Of a stretch of DNA of 64,000 nt, positions 1-12,110 are shown in pieces. Every line of letters begins with the position of its first letter. Position 1 is the stretch's first letter. This DNA comes from Epiperipatus broadwayi (taxonomy: Eukaryota; Onychophora; Udeonychophora; Euonychophora; Peripatidae): positions 1,136,001 through 1,200,000 of the forward strand of contig JAQFVV010012536.1 of assembly GCA_028023455.1 (NCBI GenBank). Direction: 5' to 3'. Position numbers and translations under genes: made by a program. The notes under the pieces are model-generated. The model worked only from the letters and a program-made list of their open reading frames with translations, searched no databases and had not been told where the DNA came from.

Positions 1-281
1 TACATTGATGGAATGTATAGTTCTAGCAATGACCTCTTATTGATCAGTTGTTGTGCTGAGAGAGTAAATTGTTTTATATTATGCTTATGCAAGAAGAAGT
101 CATCATGGGTGCTTCTGTTACATATTATTACACTAATATGTACCTGATAATTTTTCTACTTGATAAAACATATATATATAGATATGATAATCAAAAGGAG
201 TTATAAATTTTGTAACTTGCTTTAAGCTTGCATTTTACGGTCACTAGATGGAGCTTTACCAATAGTTCCTATTTTGTCACA

Positions 282-329
282 CCTCCAGACCAGCTGGTTT
301 CGAGCTTATTGGCTCATGTCAGTGAAGGG
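282..329 (-). ncRNA. Hammerhead-like ribozyme motif, family B, variant core
   Basis: Read on the minus strand: CCTTCA, core CTGACAT, stem II GAGC/GCTC with a six-base loop, GAAA, palindromic stem III ACCAGCTGGT, GTC cleavage triplet, then TGGAGG. Stem I (CCTTCA with TGGAGG) forms six pairs including one T-G. The catalytic box departs from CTGANGA because two bases seem to be inserted after CTGA. The overall fold is kept but cleavage is doubtful. Confidence 0.5.
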
Positions 330-890
330 TTGGGAGACTAGAAACTAGATCTAAATACCAACTCTAAAGTCAGCATTTATCAAACATGTTTCTATCAGTT
401 TAAAAGCATGAATTTATCAGACACGTAATGTCTTCCAACCCAGCTTGACAAACTAGATAGCTATATGGGTCTGAAATCAGTTCAGTTTCACCATATAGTA
501 AAAGCCTCTGCAATATATAGCATTGCAAAAATCTCCAAAGGTACATTTATGATAATCTCTTTTGGCATTTTTGTAAATGAAGCTTGCTAGGAACTATTGC
601 TAAAGCTCCATCTAGTGATCATAAAATGCAAGCTTAAGGCAAGTTACAAATTTTATAACTTGTTTTGATTATCATAAATGTACCTTTGAAGGTTTTTGCA
701 ATGCTATATATTGCAGAGGCTTTTATTATGTGATGAAACGGAACTGATTTCAGACCCATATAGCTATCTAGTCTGTTAAGCTGGGTTTGAAGACATTACA
801 TGTCTGATAAATTCATGCTTTCAAACTGATAGAAACATGTTTGATAAGTGCGGACTTTAGAGTATTTAGATCTAGTTTCTAGTCTCCCAG

Positions 891-938
891 CCCTTCACTG
901 ACATGAGCCAATAAGCTCAAACCCGGCTGGTCTGGAGG
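891..938 (+). ncRNA. Hammerhead-like motif, family B, degenerate copy
   Basis: Partner of the minus-strand core at 282-329. It keeps CCTTCA/TGGAGG stem I, the variant CTGACAT box, GAGC/GCTC stem II and GTC at 930-932, but GAAA has become CAAA after GCTC (the conserved G is lost). Probably inactive. Confidence 0.45.
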
Positions 939-1045
939 TGGGTGACAACGATAGAGATTTTGAATTCTATCTCTTTCAGCATTTATGTAAACAAAGCTTG
1001 TTAGGAGCTATTGGTAAAGCTCCATCTAGTGATCATATATATATA

Positions 1046-2009
1046 TATAAACATTTCCAGTGATAAAAATTATGTAATACATTGAGATTAACATACTAAA
1101 ACTGATGTATTAAGTAAATGAAAATATTCTCCAAAGTATAAGATGATCTATTTTTTCCTCTAAAAAGTTTTATTTTGTGCTTTGGATTGAGAGCATTTCA
1201 TTTACTTAATAAGCCAATTTTAAAGTATTAATTAATCTCGAGTTATTTATATAATGTTAGTTATAAAATTATCAAAACATTATAAAAATTGAAATTCCTT
1301 TTGAAAATTGTTTAAAAATTATTAATATTCAATTTTACATGTTTAATAATGGATCAAATACTGATGTTTTTGCCTGGAATACATACAACCTGGCTATTGT
1401 TTGATGTTGAGTACAATTAAAATCCTATAGAATTTTTTTTTTCTTTTTTTTTTCATGCTCTTTTTCATACACTTCTTTCTCTCCATATGTATACATGTAT
1501 ATATATATCTGCTTTTGATTATGTTGTAATCATTATCACGGAAACAACTGCAATTTAACTGAAAATGCACACACACACACACGTTCATGAGCCATGGCTG
1601 TTTCTAATCTTAAAACCCAACATCATCTGCAAAATAAATGCCTATAGATAAATAATTTTAAAATAGAAATTAACTTGCCTTTTCTGTGAAAAATCCGCTC
1701 CCATTTACGCTTTCTAAGAAAACTTCTTAACAATTAAGCCAATGGAAATATTATATTTGTAGAATAAACTTTTGTTATTATTGATTTACTTAATTAATAA
1801 AATTAATTAAAACGCTAATACATAAATATTTTTATGTAATAAATAATCACATATTTCAATTTAGAATTCATTTTTTAGAGGGTATATTTTTTATTTTTAC
1901 TTCTTACTATTAACATCTTATTTTTTTCTAACATTCTGACAGATTTCTGTGTTCTTGGTAGATTTAAGCATGCAATTTTCATTTTGATATTAAACCATTA
2001 TTATTTATC
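1046..2009. other. AT-rich spacer without supported gene
   Basis: Long A/T runs, a pyrimidine-rich patch at 1430-1480 and a short (AC)n at 1567-1581. Open frames here are short and low-complexity. Nothing further is recognised. Confidence 0.6.
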
Positions 2010-4757
2010 CCACAGGAAGGGATCATCGATTAGTAAGATGTAAGATACATGTTAATCCAAAACTAGAGAGACAAAAATTATTAAGAAACAATATTTACAG
2101 TTGATATTCCTAATCTTCAGAAAGATTAATTAGAACTTACAAATCGGTTCCAAGTATTAGTACATTTTGAACATGATTCAGATTTGAATGAAATTAATAC
2201 GAAAATAACTGATACACTTTTAAAAACTGCAACAAAGATAGCTGGTAGAAAAAAGCAGCAATTGACCAATAAAATTTCTACTGAGACTAGAGAATTTATG
2301 AAGAAAAGAAGAAATATGAAGATAGTTATCTTAAATAAATAAATAAATTTATTAAAGGCTAAATAAGGTTACATTTTGTTTTCATTGTTTTGATAATTAT
2401 GTGTTACAAGTGATTATTATGATAAAAAATTAAATTAAAAAAGTTTTTAGTCGATATGACTGGAGTGTGTAATTTGTTGATATAGTTCTTATGTTGCATA
2501 GTTCTTGGGGATATGGAATAGTTTCCAGGTCTCATCGTAGATGAACTTTGATGATAAGATTTTGTCTCTTTTTTTAATTTTTTGTAGCGATTGGATAAAG
2601 CAGAGATCTTCATCTGGGTGGGGTTGTGTGTACATTTTTTTGCATCTCACATACCAGATTGAGTATGTGAGGAATATTGAAAGTCTTATTAATGGAAATT
2701 GTCTTCTTTTGATGCATTCTTGTATTGAAGTTATTAGGTAGTAATCCACTTTTATATTTTGGTAAATAATGGTTCTAATTCTCCTGAGGCCATTGCATGT
2801 ATTTATAATATGAGAGGTTTCTTCTTCCCTTTGACAGTTGGGGCATACTGGGTCCACTTTACTGATTTGTCATTTGATGTTAAGAAACCTTAATGTTGGA
2901 ATAACAACCACGTGCATCTTTACTAGAAAGTTTAGGTATTTTGGTTCTATGGCCCAGTATGAAGATATACAAAAATGATGCATTAAAAAGGATTGAATAT
3001 CTCGAATTTTGTAAAATGGTGTGGAAAAGAGTTGAAAATGATATAAGAAAATATAATTGTGAACTAGCAAGGAAAGCTGTAGAAGAAAATAAAAGTCTCA
3101 AGAGTGTAAAACAACATTATGGTAAGGATAGGAAATTTATATCTGCAATAAGAAAAAAAAGATGGAATTATTACTAAAAAAAGAGATGACATCATGAAAT
3201 GGTTAGAAGACTTCTATCAAGAATTATATAGTAATAAAGATCAAGTACCTCCTATATCTATTATATCTTCCCAATTTCCCAGAATTTTAAATGAAGAAGT
3301 GAGATATGTAATTAAATTTATGAAGAAAGAAAAGGCTCCAGATAATGATGGAATTATAATTGATATATTAAAAGAAGCAGGTGAAGAAATAGAATTTTTT
3401 TTAGCAAAGTTATATACCAAATGTCTAAATGATAAAGATGTACCAGATGATTGGAAGAATGCTGTATTAATATTTTAAAAAGGTGATAAAGAAGATATTA
3501 GAAATAGACCTATCAGCCTTTATCAGTTTTATACAATTTTTTTTATGAAAATAATTATCTCGTCTACAGAGAACATTGGATTTTCACCAACCAAGAGAAA
3601 CAGCTGAATTTAAAACTGGTTTTAGCACAGTAGATCATATCCAGGTATTGAGAGAAGTTATAGAAAGGACAAATGAATGAGTTGCCATTATGCTTTGGAT
3701 TTGTAGATTATAAAAAGGCATTTTATTCTATAAACATTTCTTCAGTGATTAAAGCATTAGATCATCAAGGTATAGATCCAGGATATTGTCATATTTTAAA
3801 GAATATTTATAAAAATGCAACAGCAACAATTAGATTACATAATGATACTAGGAAAGTCAACATTGAGAAGGGTGTAAGACAGGGTGACTTCATATCTCAA
3901 AAACTTTTTACAGCAGTGCTGCAAGAAGTATTTTGTGGATTAATATGGAAAGCTAAAGGAGTGAAAGTAAATGGAGATTATTCAAGTCATTTACATTTTG
4001 CAGATGATGTAGTTGTTTTTGCAAATAATGCTTTAGTGCTGCAGGAAATGTTGCAGGAGTTAACAGATGAAAGTAAGACTAAAGAAAAATGTTAAAAAGA
4101 TCAAAGTAATGTTTAATGGATTTTCTCAAAATATAAAAATAATGATTGATTATGATGTGTTAGAAGAAGTTAATAGTTATAAATACCTTGGTTAGATTAT
4201 TAATACAGATGGAAACATAATGGATGAAATTAATCATAGAATTAAACTTGGTTGGAGTGCTTTCATAAAAATAGCTTGATACTAAAAGGAAATATGTGTG
4301 TGTTTGAAAAGGAAGGTTTTTAAATAAATGTGTTTTACCAGTTCTTACTTATGGATCCGAGATTTGGACACATAATAGAAGAGCAATACAGAGACTTCAT
4401 ACCACTCAAAGAAGTATGGAGAGATGCATGTTGGGAGTAACAAGAAGAAATTGAAAATGCAATATATGGGTAAAAGGGCAAACAGTTGTTACTGACCTCA
4501 TTAAAAAAATAAAAAGACTGGAGTTGGGATGGACATATTGCTAGAAGAGATGATAATAGATGACAATAAAAATCTTAAACTAGATTCCAAGAGATTGTAA
4601 AAGACCCAGAAAGAGACGTGAGATGGATGGATGAAATAAGAAAGTGTGCAGGGGTGATATGGAGAAGAGAAGCTAAAGATCAGAGAAGATAGATTGAACT
4701 TCGAGAGACCTTCATCCTGCAGTGTATTGATAATGGTTGATGCTGATGATGATGAAT
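2010..4757 (+). pseudogene. Decayed RTE-clade LINE (endonuclease end and reverse transcriptase)
   Basis: Homologous along its length to the better copy at 49767-53023. Homology begins just before the endonuclease SDH-equivalent region (GGATCATCGATTAGTAAG) and runs to the RTE-type tail with TGATGATGATGA at 4746-4757. Frames at 2941-3177, 3194-3478 and 3673-4095 are successive pieces of one reverse transcriptase: VDYKKAFYSI (normally D.KAFDSI), GVRQGDF, and HFADDVVVFANN at the FADD box. Frameshifts, internal stops and small deletions break it throughout, and a foreign LINE tail sits at 2325-2957. The C-terminal region from 4100 on is recognisable only in fragments. It is 5'-truncated and cannot be functional. 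Confidence 0.88.
2325..2957 (-). mobile_element. 5'-truncated LINE tail inserted into the RTE copy
   Basis: The minus-strand frame at 2489-2857 encodes a zinc-binding C-terminal domain typical of LINE reverse transcriptases: CPNCQREEETSHIINTC (C-x2-C, H, C), followed by a basic segment and TWKLFHIP. The 3' end (low coordinates) finishes in TAAA/TTTA-like repeats. The insert is bounded by a perfect 10 bp direct repeat TATGAAGATA at 2315-2324 and 2958-2967. The uninterrupted RTE copy near 51550 has this sequence once. It is therefore a target-primed insertion younger than its host RTE. A related copy lies at 25987-26625. Confidence 0.85.
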
Positions 4758-5622
4758 AAATTTGATCTCATTCAATAGATATTTTTGTTTAGAAATTAAA
4801 TAATAATTTTAAAAAATCACATTTTATTTCTGGAATTATTTAAAAAAATTATATTTTAGTTAAAACAATCACATCATCAAACTTCAGGTAGAGCTGATTG
4901 AATTTGAAAAATGAATTAAGTCTTTTTTGTTTCATGTTTGATTTAAAAGTCTGAATGAATTTTTTTAATAACTACTAAATCTATCAATTTATGCTTTAAA
5001 AGTTTGGAATTTTTTCATAATTTTTATGATATTGCTAAATATTATAATAATCTTTTGAATGATATCATTTCTAAAAACCTTTGTTTTCCCATGACCGTAA
5101 TCTCTATAATAACAATATTCAGAAGAAAATATTGTTTTATATTTAAAAATAAAACATTTCTGTAAAAAATATATATGTAATAATATGTATTTTTGATTTT
5201 TAATAATTGTTATATAATTACAATACAAATATAATTATAAACTTTCCAACCAATCAAGTTTTTAGTCTATCATAATATTTTTTTGAGAATCTTAATATTT
5301 CCATGAAATACTCTCGGCAAAGTTCGTAATCAGCAAATAAGCAATATCTACTCATTAAACCATGATTTTCAGTTCCCTTGTAATATCAATTATTCAATTT
5401 TTCCTCACATCTTTTGATTTTTTTGTATCTAAAATATTAAAAAATAAATATGCAAATTTTAAAGCCTTAAAAAAACATGGCACAAAATTTTCACTAGGGA
5501 AAAGAAAAACACAAATCACAAAATTTTCCCCAGGGAAAAGAAAAACACAAATTTATTTGCTAGAAATATCAAACACAGCTTGATCATGAGGATAAATTGA
5601 AAGGTTAAACCATCATTATTTA
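4758..5622 (+). repeat. Dispersed non-coding repeat, unit 1 of a tandem pair
   Basis: Starts AATAAATTTGATCTCATT and is repeated from 5623 in the same order. It includes a local duplication at 5481-5550, two copies of about 36 bp around CAGGGAAAAGAAAAACACAA. A third copy, inverted, is at 40516-41036. No coding potential or terminal repeats were recognised. Confidence 0.75.
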
Positions 5623-5924
5623 TAAAAATATAATAAATTTGATCTCATTTGATAGATATTGTTGTTTAGAAATTAAATAAATTTTAAACAATCACATTTG
5701 ATTTTTGAAATTATTTTAAAAATTAGTCAAAACAAAATGCTGTAAAATCATCAAATTTGAGGTGGAGCTGATTAGATTTGCAAAATGAATGAAATCTTCT
5801 TTGTTTGATGTTTGTTTTAAAAATCTGAACAAACTATTTTAATAAGTAATAAATCTATCAATTTATGTTTTAAAAGTTTACATTTTCTTCCCAATTTTTA
5901 TGATATTGCTAGATATTATAACAT

Positions 5925-6205
5925 ATAATTCTATATATACTTTTTCCTTCTTCTTCAGTAATTTTTCTTATTCATATACATCAATATATCTTATTAAATA
6001 ATCACAGTCTCCTTACACCTTTAAACAAATATTTTTTATTAATATAATAACAGTTTTGACTGTTTCTCACAGTCTTCTTCAGATCTCAATCTCTTACTCT
6101 GCACTTCCCTTTCCACCACTTTATTTTGCTTAAAGATGTAAGAAAACTGTGATTATTTAATAAGATATATTGAGATATTAACACAATTAGGTGAGTGACC
6201 TCATT
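5925..6205. mobile_element. Foldback insertion with family D hammerhead-like core
   Basis: Inverted ends ATATCTTATTAAATAATCAC (from about 5987) and GTGATTATTTAATAAGATAT (from about 6150) flank a core read on the minus strand at 6051-6082. Unit 1 of the surrounding repeat lacks this segment, which shows it is an insertion. Confidence 0.6.
6051..6082 (-). ncRNA. Hammerhead-like relic (family D)
   Basis: Minus strand reads CTGAAGA, then stem II GACTGT/ACAGTC, then AAAAC where GAAAC is expected. Stem III and stem I are not convincing. A relic only. Confidence 0.35.
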
Positions 6206-6690
6206 TTTACACATCTGCATTTCTCATGACTGTTATCTCTATTGTAATAATATTTAGAAGAAAATATTTTTTTATATTTAAAAATAAAACACGTTTGTAA
6301 AAAATAAATATGTAAAAACATTTATTTTTGAGTTTTCATAATTATTACACAATTACATTACAAATATAATCATAAACATTCCAAAAGATCAAGTTTTTAG
6401 AGCATCATAATATTTTCTTGATGATCGTAATATTTTCTAAAGTTATCTCATAAAGTTTGAGAGTGCAAAATATATAATGGTTGCCTATCATCACCAGAAA
6501 TTTAGATGCTTTCATGGACTGCCTATTTGATTTTCCTGCCATCTTTTGAATTTTTTTGTATTTAAAACATTAAAAAATAAATAAACGTAAATTTTAAATC
6601 CAAAACAAAAATTTTCACCAGATAAAGAAAATTCCAAATTCAATTTCTAGAAGTTTCAATTGCAGATTGATCATCTGGATAAAAAAAAAA

Positions 6691-7613
6691 GATTAAATTA
6701 TAAGTTTTGTCTGATTTTTTTATTGTTTTACTTTTTTTTAAAAATAGTATGCAAATATAACTAAAAAGTAAAAAATAAGATATAAAAAAAAGAAATGATT
6801 TTTTTAAAATAATGCTTTTATGTAAATTAGCTGACCAAAAAGTACCAAAATAACAAAATAATTCTTTCTTGATTAATGGGAGATGACGAAGCCGCTTCAA
6901 ATCACTTGAATTCTGTTACTTTTAACGCTACGATAAATATTTTGCGCACTTTTTAAAGGTTAAAAAAAGTTCCGTAAGATGCTGCCCTCTCTTGAATTAT
7001 TTTACAAGTAAAAAATCAATAAACCTGACATCAAAAGTATAACAAAACAAGTAGGCTGGATGTTCTTCATTTTGATTGGCTGTAACCATTAAGTTCAAAG
7101 AAAGCCAGTTGTCAAAGTCGCTTGTCAAAACAAAACTGCTAAGATTTCTTTTCTTTCATTTCGAAAGTGATAAACGAATGTTTTGCACAAATTTTAAAAG
7201 TATTTTTTTGATGTGTTTTTTGACATATTATAAATTATTTTGATAAAATATGCTAAAAATAAAATTATTTTAGAAAAATAGTTAAGGCTTTAGCAAAAAT
7301 TATTTACTTATCCATGCAATGTAAAATTGGAAAAGAAATCACTGATGTCATCAAAACTTTTTGATTGGTCAGTAATGTTTGTTTCAGATTTGCTGTTATC
7401 AAATATTTTTATAATTATAAATAGAAATTTATTTTTGAAAAAACTTTCGTTCACTTTCATAATCTGATATATTATTAATATACTTTTACAAATGAAACTA
7501 AAGTGAATATAATATTAAAAGATGAATATATTTTGATGTTGAGTTTGTGACTTGACCATTTAAAAGTTTAGACTTTTACCTTACTCGGCCAATAAAATAA
7601 TTAGCGCTTCAAA
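6691..7613. other. AT-rich spacer without supported gene
   Basis: A minus-strand frame at 6640-6900 is hydrophobic and Lys/Phe-rich with no recognisable domain. The rest is AT-rich. Nothing supported. Confidence 0.5.
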
Positions 7614-7856
7614 GGTTAATTTACCATTTTTGGAAAATATCAAAGATCTTAAGAATGTTGACTTTTTATACAGAAATTGGAAATTGCAGAAATATTGTCA
7701 TTATAGAAAAGCATGTGAGGACTTTTTGATTTTTATGATGTATTTGAGTCTCAAATGCTTTTCTGAAACAACAATATTCCTGCAATTTCCAATTTCTGTA
7801 TAACAAGTCTATATTCTTAAGATCTCTGATATTTTCCAAGAATAGCAAATTAACTG
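7614..7856. mobile_element. Short foldback element (MITE-like)
   Basis: GGTTAATTT...GGAAAATATC on the left matches the reverse complement of GATATTTTCC...AAATTAACT on the right. Pairing continues inward through AAATTGGAAATTGCAG/CTGCAATTTCCAATTT to about 7720/7755. The whole 243 bp is nearly one hairpin. No coding capacity and no clear target duplication. Confidence 0.65.
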
Positions 7857-8977
7857 AGAAGGGATTACTTTATTATTTTGTATGTTTTAGTTGGCTATTT
7901 ATATAAAAATATTATTTTTCAAAAATCTTTTTTATATCTTATTTTAAGTTTAAATAAATTACAACAGCATAAATGTACTTCCTCTGGTAGAAGAAAAGAA
8001 TATAAATATAAATATTTTCAAGTTCACCTATCAATTCCAATAACAATTCAATTATTATAAACCAAACATTACCACAACATTAATTTTACATACTAATTAT
8101 ACTTGCATCAACAGCTTTCACCAATTTCTAAAATTAAAAGATCTGCACATCTATGTTGTGTGTGTATGAACTTTGAAATAAAATTATAATTCATCAAATA
8201 ATTTTTTTAAAGATATCTGAAATGAAAAATTAAAAATAAATAACTCATTTAACAAGTAACAAATGATTTAAAAATTCACCGCAGAAATGTAATTATAATT
8301 TAATATATTTAGAAGTGGGGTCAAGGAATTGAGATTAACTCAATGGTGAGGGTGCGTATGTTAATTATAAAAATCAAGAATCTCTATAAACTAGATATAT
8401 AAAAAATTAAATCACTCGGTATCAGTTAGTTATTATTATCAACATATAGCATTTATTATTGGTATATTTTAATTATTTTTTGGAATTTAATTAAATATTA
8501 ATTTGAACTCAGTATTTAAAATTTAATGAATATAATTTATTGCACTAATATATTGAAATATAATTCTTCCTGAAACTATTTAGAAATAGACTTATTTTTT
8601 TCATTTATCTAAGGGTTATATCAAAATTAATTTTTAAGAATAGCTTCCTTGAAAAGTTGGCTGTCACTTTAGACTTATGATTACAAGCAGTTTCTTTAGC
8701 ACTATAGCATATTCAGATGGTATATACTTTGCCCCTGTTTGAAAATAAGTTTTCCACCTAAACTTCTGTATACTCATTTAAACCTAACCATAAGAAATAT
8801 TACTATCACACTAAAATCCTCTACTTTGCAATTCCACCTGTCATTTTAGTATTTCTCAGCCAAATATCAAAAAATAAGTTGCTTTACAGAAAACATATAA
8901 ACAGCTTATATTGATTTACCAATAAATCAAGATATGGTTTCATCACTTAAACCTATCTCAAATCAATGTACTTTTTT
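7857..8977. other. AT-rich spacer without supported gene
   Basis: No domain, long frame or clear repeat found. A short frame at 7878-8060 has no recognisable product. Confidence 0.5.
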
Positions 8978-9078
8978 TTCTCGTGTGTCATAGCATCAGC
9001 CGGGAAGTGAACCCGCTACCCGGGACAACTGCTTGTAAACCAGCCGTCACTGACCTCTTGACCACCAACGCTTGACCA
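8978..9078 (-). mobile_element. tRNA-derived SINE, family 1 (head)
   Basis: Minus strand: GGTGGTCAAGAGGTCAGTGA (A-box-like), a CTGGTTTACAAGCAG anticodon-arm-like hairpin, a CCGGGTAGCGGGTTCA extra arm plus B box, and GATGCTATGACAC. The same layout recurs at 12717, 19505, 23265 and 24064. Mismatched stems argue against a working tRNA gene. Confidence 0.72.
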
Positions 9079-9710
9079 ATGTATCTTTTTTTGAATGTTC
9101 AACCCAAAATTTACAATTAAATAATTTTGGCTAAGAAATTGAATTCTTATAAGATTCAGAACAAATATCTTTTGTCAGATCCATAATGGACTCAGTTGGA
9201 TTTGATTTTTATAGATGCGACTGGAGTCTTATCGACCATTTCAGGATATCTCATGGTCATCCACCTATATGCTTCATAAGTTGAATTTAATAACCATTGA
9301 TATAAGTAGATGTGAGAAAATGCAAGCCATAAACCACATAATTAATGATTATAGAAACTATGGTCACAACGGCAGAATTGAAGGTTTAATAAAGTCTCTA
9401 ATGAATCTGTTTCTTGGTTAAAATCATTACAAGTTAGCTAAAATGTCTAAAAAATAAATCTATATGCTAAATAAATAAGAAATATATTCTTTTGCTTCCA
9501 TTTTTATGTTGGCTCTTTTTTTTTTTGTTTCTGTATATAAAAAAATACCATTTTCATAGACTTTCTTTTATATTTAGACAAACTTCTAAAAAAAAACTAT
9601 TTTTTCTAATTCTTTCTATTGTTTATGTTAATCGTAACTCATTTGTTGGTGGATATTTATTCTATAGCAAAGAAGTGGTTTACTTTTGAAAATATATAAC
9701 AGAGCATGCT

Positions 9711-10580
9711 GGACAAACATGGGTTAGATGATTGTCTAAGATGTTTCTGTATAATATTGGATTAATACTCTTCTTGGTTTGGTGCAGTGGTTGAGTGTCA
9801 CACTCTAGAAATTAAGATCCATGGATCATACAAAGTTCTGTTATTTTGGGATGTTGGGAAAACATAGCTTTATATGATGGTTTCTAATTTTTGGTATAAT
9901 ATTGAATTAATGCCCTTTTTTGTTTGGTGCAGTAGTCGAATGTCAAACTCTAGAATCTAAGATCCATGGATCATACAAATTTCTGTCATTTCAAGATGCT
10001 GGACAAACATGGATTAGATTATGGTTTGAGCTTTTTCTGTATAATATAAGGTCAGTACCCTTCTTAGTTTGGTGCAGTCATTGAGTGTCAGAGTCTAGAA
10101 CCTAAGATCCGTGGATCATACAGAGTTCTGTTGTTTTGGGATGCTGGAAAAACATGGTTTTAGATGATGGATTAAGATATTTCTGTATAATATTGGATCA
10201 ATGTTCTTTTTGATTTGGTGCCATGGTTGGGTGTCAAACTCTAGGAGCTAAGATCCATGGATCATAAAAAGTTCTATCACTTGGGATACTGGAAAAAACA
10301 TGTGTTAGATGATAGTTTAAGATTTTTCTGTATAATATTGTATTAATATCCTTTTTGGTTTGGTGCAGTGATCAAGTGTCAGACTATAGAACCTAAGATC
10401 CATAGATCATACAGAATTCTGTAACTTTGGGATGCTGGAAAAACATGGGTTAGATGATGGTTCAAGATTTTTCTGTATAACGTTGGATTAATATCCTTTT
10501 TGGTTTGGTGCAATTATCCAGTGTTAGACTCTAAACTCTAAGATTCATGGATTATACAGAGATCTGTCACTTCCAGCAGC
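9711..10580 (+). repeat. Tandem repeat, about six copies of ~145 bp
   Basis: Units begin near 9711, 9853, 10000, 10144, 10288 and 10434, each with GCTGGAAAAACATGGGTTAG or a variant, then TTTCTGTATAATATTGGATT, TTTGGTTTGGTGCAGT, GAGTGTCAGACTCTAGAA and the palindromic core AGATCCATGGATCAT. Units differ by scattered substitutions and 1-3 base indels, so the array is old. It is not coding. The function is unknown; it could be a minisatellite or small satellite remnant. Confidence 0.9.
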
Positions 10581-10934
10581 AAACTGCTTACGAACTCTGA
10601 GCAACAACCTTCTTATGAATTTCCAGATCAATAAACAAGTTGTGAATACCAAAGCAATAAACCCATCCCACTATTTATTTATTTCCTGGGTTAATATAAC
10701 TTTTCTTTATAGATCTTCTCTTTAGTTTAATACACAGCTGCATAGATATTGTTAAATAAATTCATGTATAATACAGCATTTAAAAAAATTTCAAGTAAAA
10801 TTGGGCTAAAAATAATTTAGTCTTGATAGATAAGTTACATAGAAAAAATATTTTCAGCTATGCAAATGGGATATAAAAGACATTGAAAAGATGAGACAGC
10901 ATTATAAAGAATTCAACATATGCTGCATGATAAT

Positions 10935-11625
10935 TCCAAGGCATTTGAGTCAGTCATCATCATTTTCAAACATCATCAGTCAATTGCAGGATAAAGACCT
11001 CTCCAAGTTCAGTCCATCTCCATATCACTTCAGCACACTTCTTTATTTCATCTATTCTAGGCCTTTTATAATCTCTTGTAATACAGGTTAAAATTTCAAT
11101 TGTCCATTTATTATCATCTCTTGTAGCAATATGCCCAGCCCAATTCTACTTCAATTTTTTAATTTTTTTTAATGATGTCAGTAATGCCTGTTTGTTTTCT
11201 CACCCATGTATTTTTTTGATCTCTTCTTGTTACTTCTAACATGCATCCTTCCATACTTTTTTGAGTGGTATGAAGTATCTGTATTGTTTTCTGTTACGAG
11301 TTCAAGTCTCAGATTCATATGCAAGAACTGATAAAACACATTTATTTAAAACCTTCCTTTTCAAAACATAAGCAAAATTCATTTTAATATTAAGTTATTT
11401 CTACCAAAAGCACTCCAACCAAGTTTAATTCTATGATTAATTTCATCCATTATGTTTCGATCTATAGCTATAATCTGATTGTAGTTGTAGTTGTTAACTT
11501 CATCTATATCATCATTATCAATTTTTATTTTCTTCTTTTGAGAAAATTCACTGAACATTACTTCAATTTTTTTAACCTTTATCTTTAATCCTACTTTCTT
11601 ACTTTTAAATTGTACAACTTTTTTT
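10935..11625 (-). pseudogene. RTE LINE 3' fragment, heavily decayed
   Basis: Matches the 3' third of the RTE copy at 49767-53023: the tail near CAATTGCAGGATAAAGAC, then segments equivalent to the GHIARRD region, SMERCMLGV and the NHRIKLGWSAFGRNN region. Multiple frameshifts remove any open frame. It is 5'-truncated at about 11625, inside the region after the FADD box. Confidence 0.8.
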
Positions 11626-12110
11626 GTTAAAGCAATCTATGAAATCTCTTATGATTTTTATGAAGAATGTTTATATAGTATAGAAGCTATACATAAAATA
11701 TGGTCAGAGAGTTGGGTACATCTGCATTTTGCCGTTCTAACTAATCAATTTTGTAAACTGAGTATTTAATAAAACCGGTCATATAAGAAGAACTCATATT
11801 TACATCGATACTGGCTAAAAGTAAAAAAAAAAATCATCAGCAACTTTAAACATGCTGCCAACATCATATTTAGAAATAAAAACATAAAAGACATTAAGAC
11901 GTTTATTAATAAAATAAAAAATGAGGTTGTGAGTAAAATGAACAAGACAAAATATCATATATGTATAGCAGCACCTGCCTTTAAAATTAAGAAGGGAGAC
12001 AAGGAAGTCATCAGCATGTTTTGTCTTTTTGAATTAGTAAATATTATAAAAAGTTTAAGACGAAATGTAAATAGACAGAACTAAAATTGCTAAAACTACT
12101 ACTATTGATA

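Larger units (their letters stand above)
185..1045. mobile_element. Foldback element with two hammerhead-like cores (family B)
   Basis: Two long inverted arms are visible: about 281-556 on the left pairs with about 668-940 on the right, at roughly 85-90% identity by eye. Each arm has a hammerhead-like core, minus strand at 282-329 and plus strand at 891-938. The spacer near 580-672 holds a further copy of the tail (AGCTCCATCTAGTGATCAT), which also occurs near 245-262 in inverse orientation and at 1017-1035. Both outer edges are therefore the same 3' tail, so the element is a head-to-head dimer. AT dinucleotide tracts at both ends hide any target duplication. No protein is encoded. Likely a non-autonomous retroelement (inference). 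Confidence 0.7.
5623..6690 (+). repeat. Dispersed non-coding repeat, unit 2, interrupted
   Basis: Second copy of the 4758-5622 repeat. It is collinear up to GATATTGCTAGATATTATAA at about 5925 and resumes near 6205. The gap is filled by an inverted-repeat element. The unit ends with the same CAGATTGATCATCTGGATAA-like block as unit 1. Confidence 0.7.

Noticed and set aside
9711-10580. CRISPR-like array
   Set aside because: The repeat unit is contiguous over about 145 bp with no unique spacers, and the genome is plainly eukaryotic.
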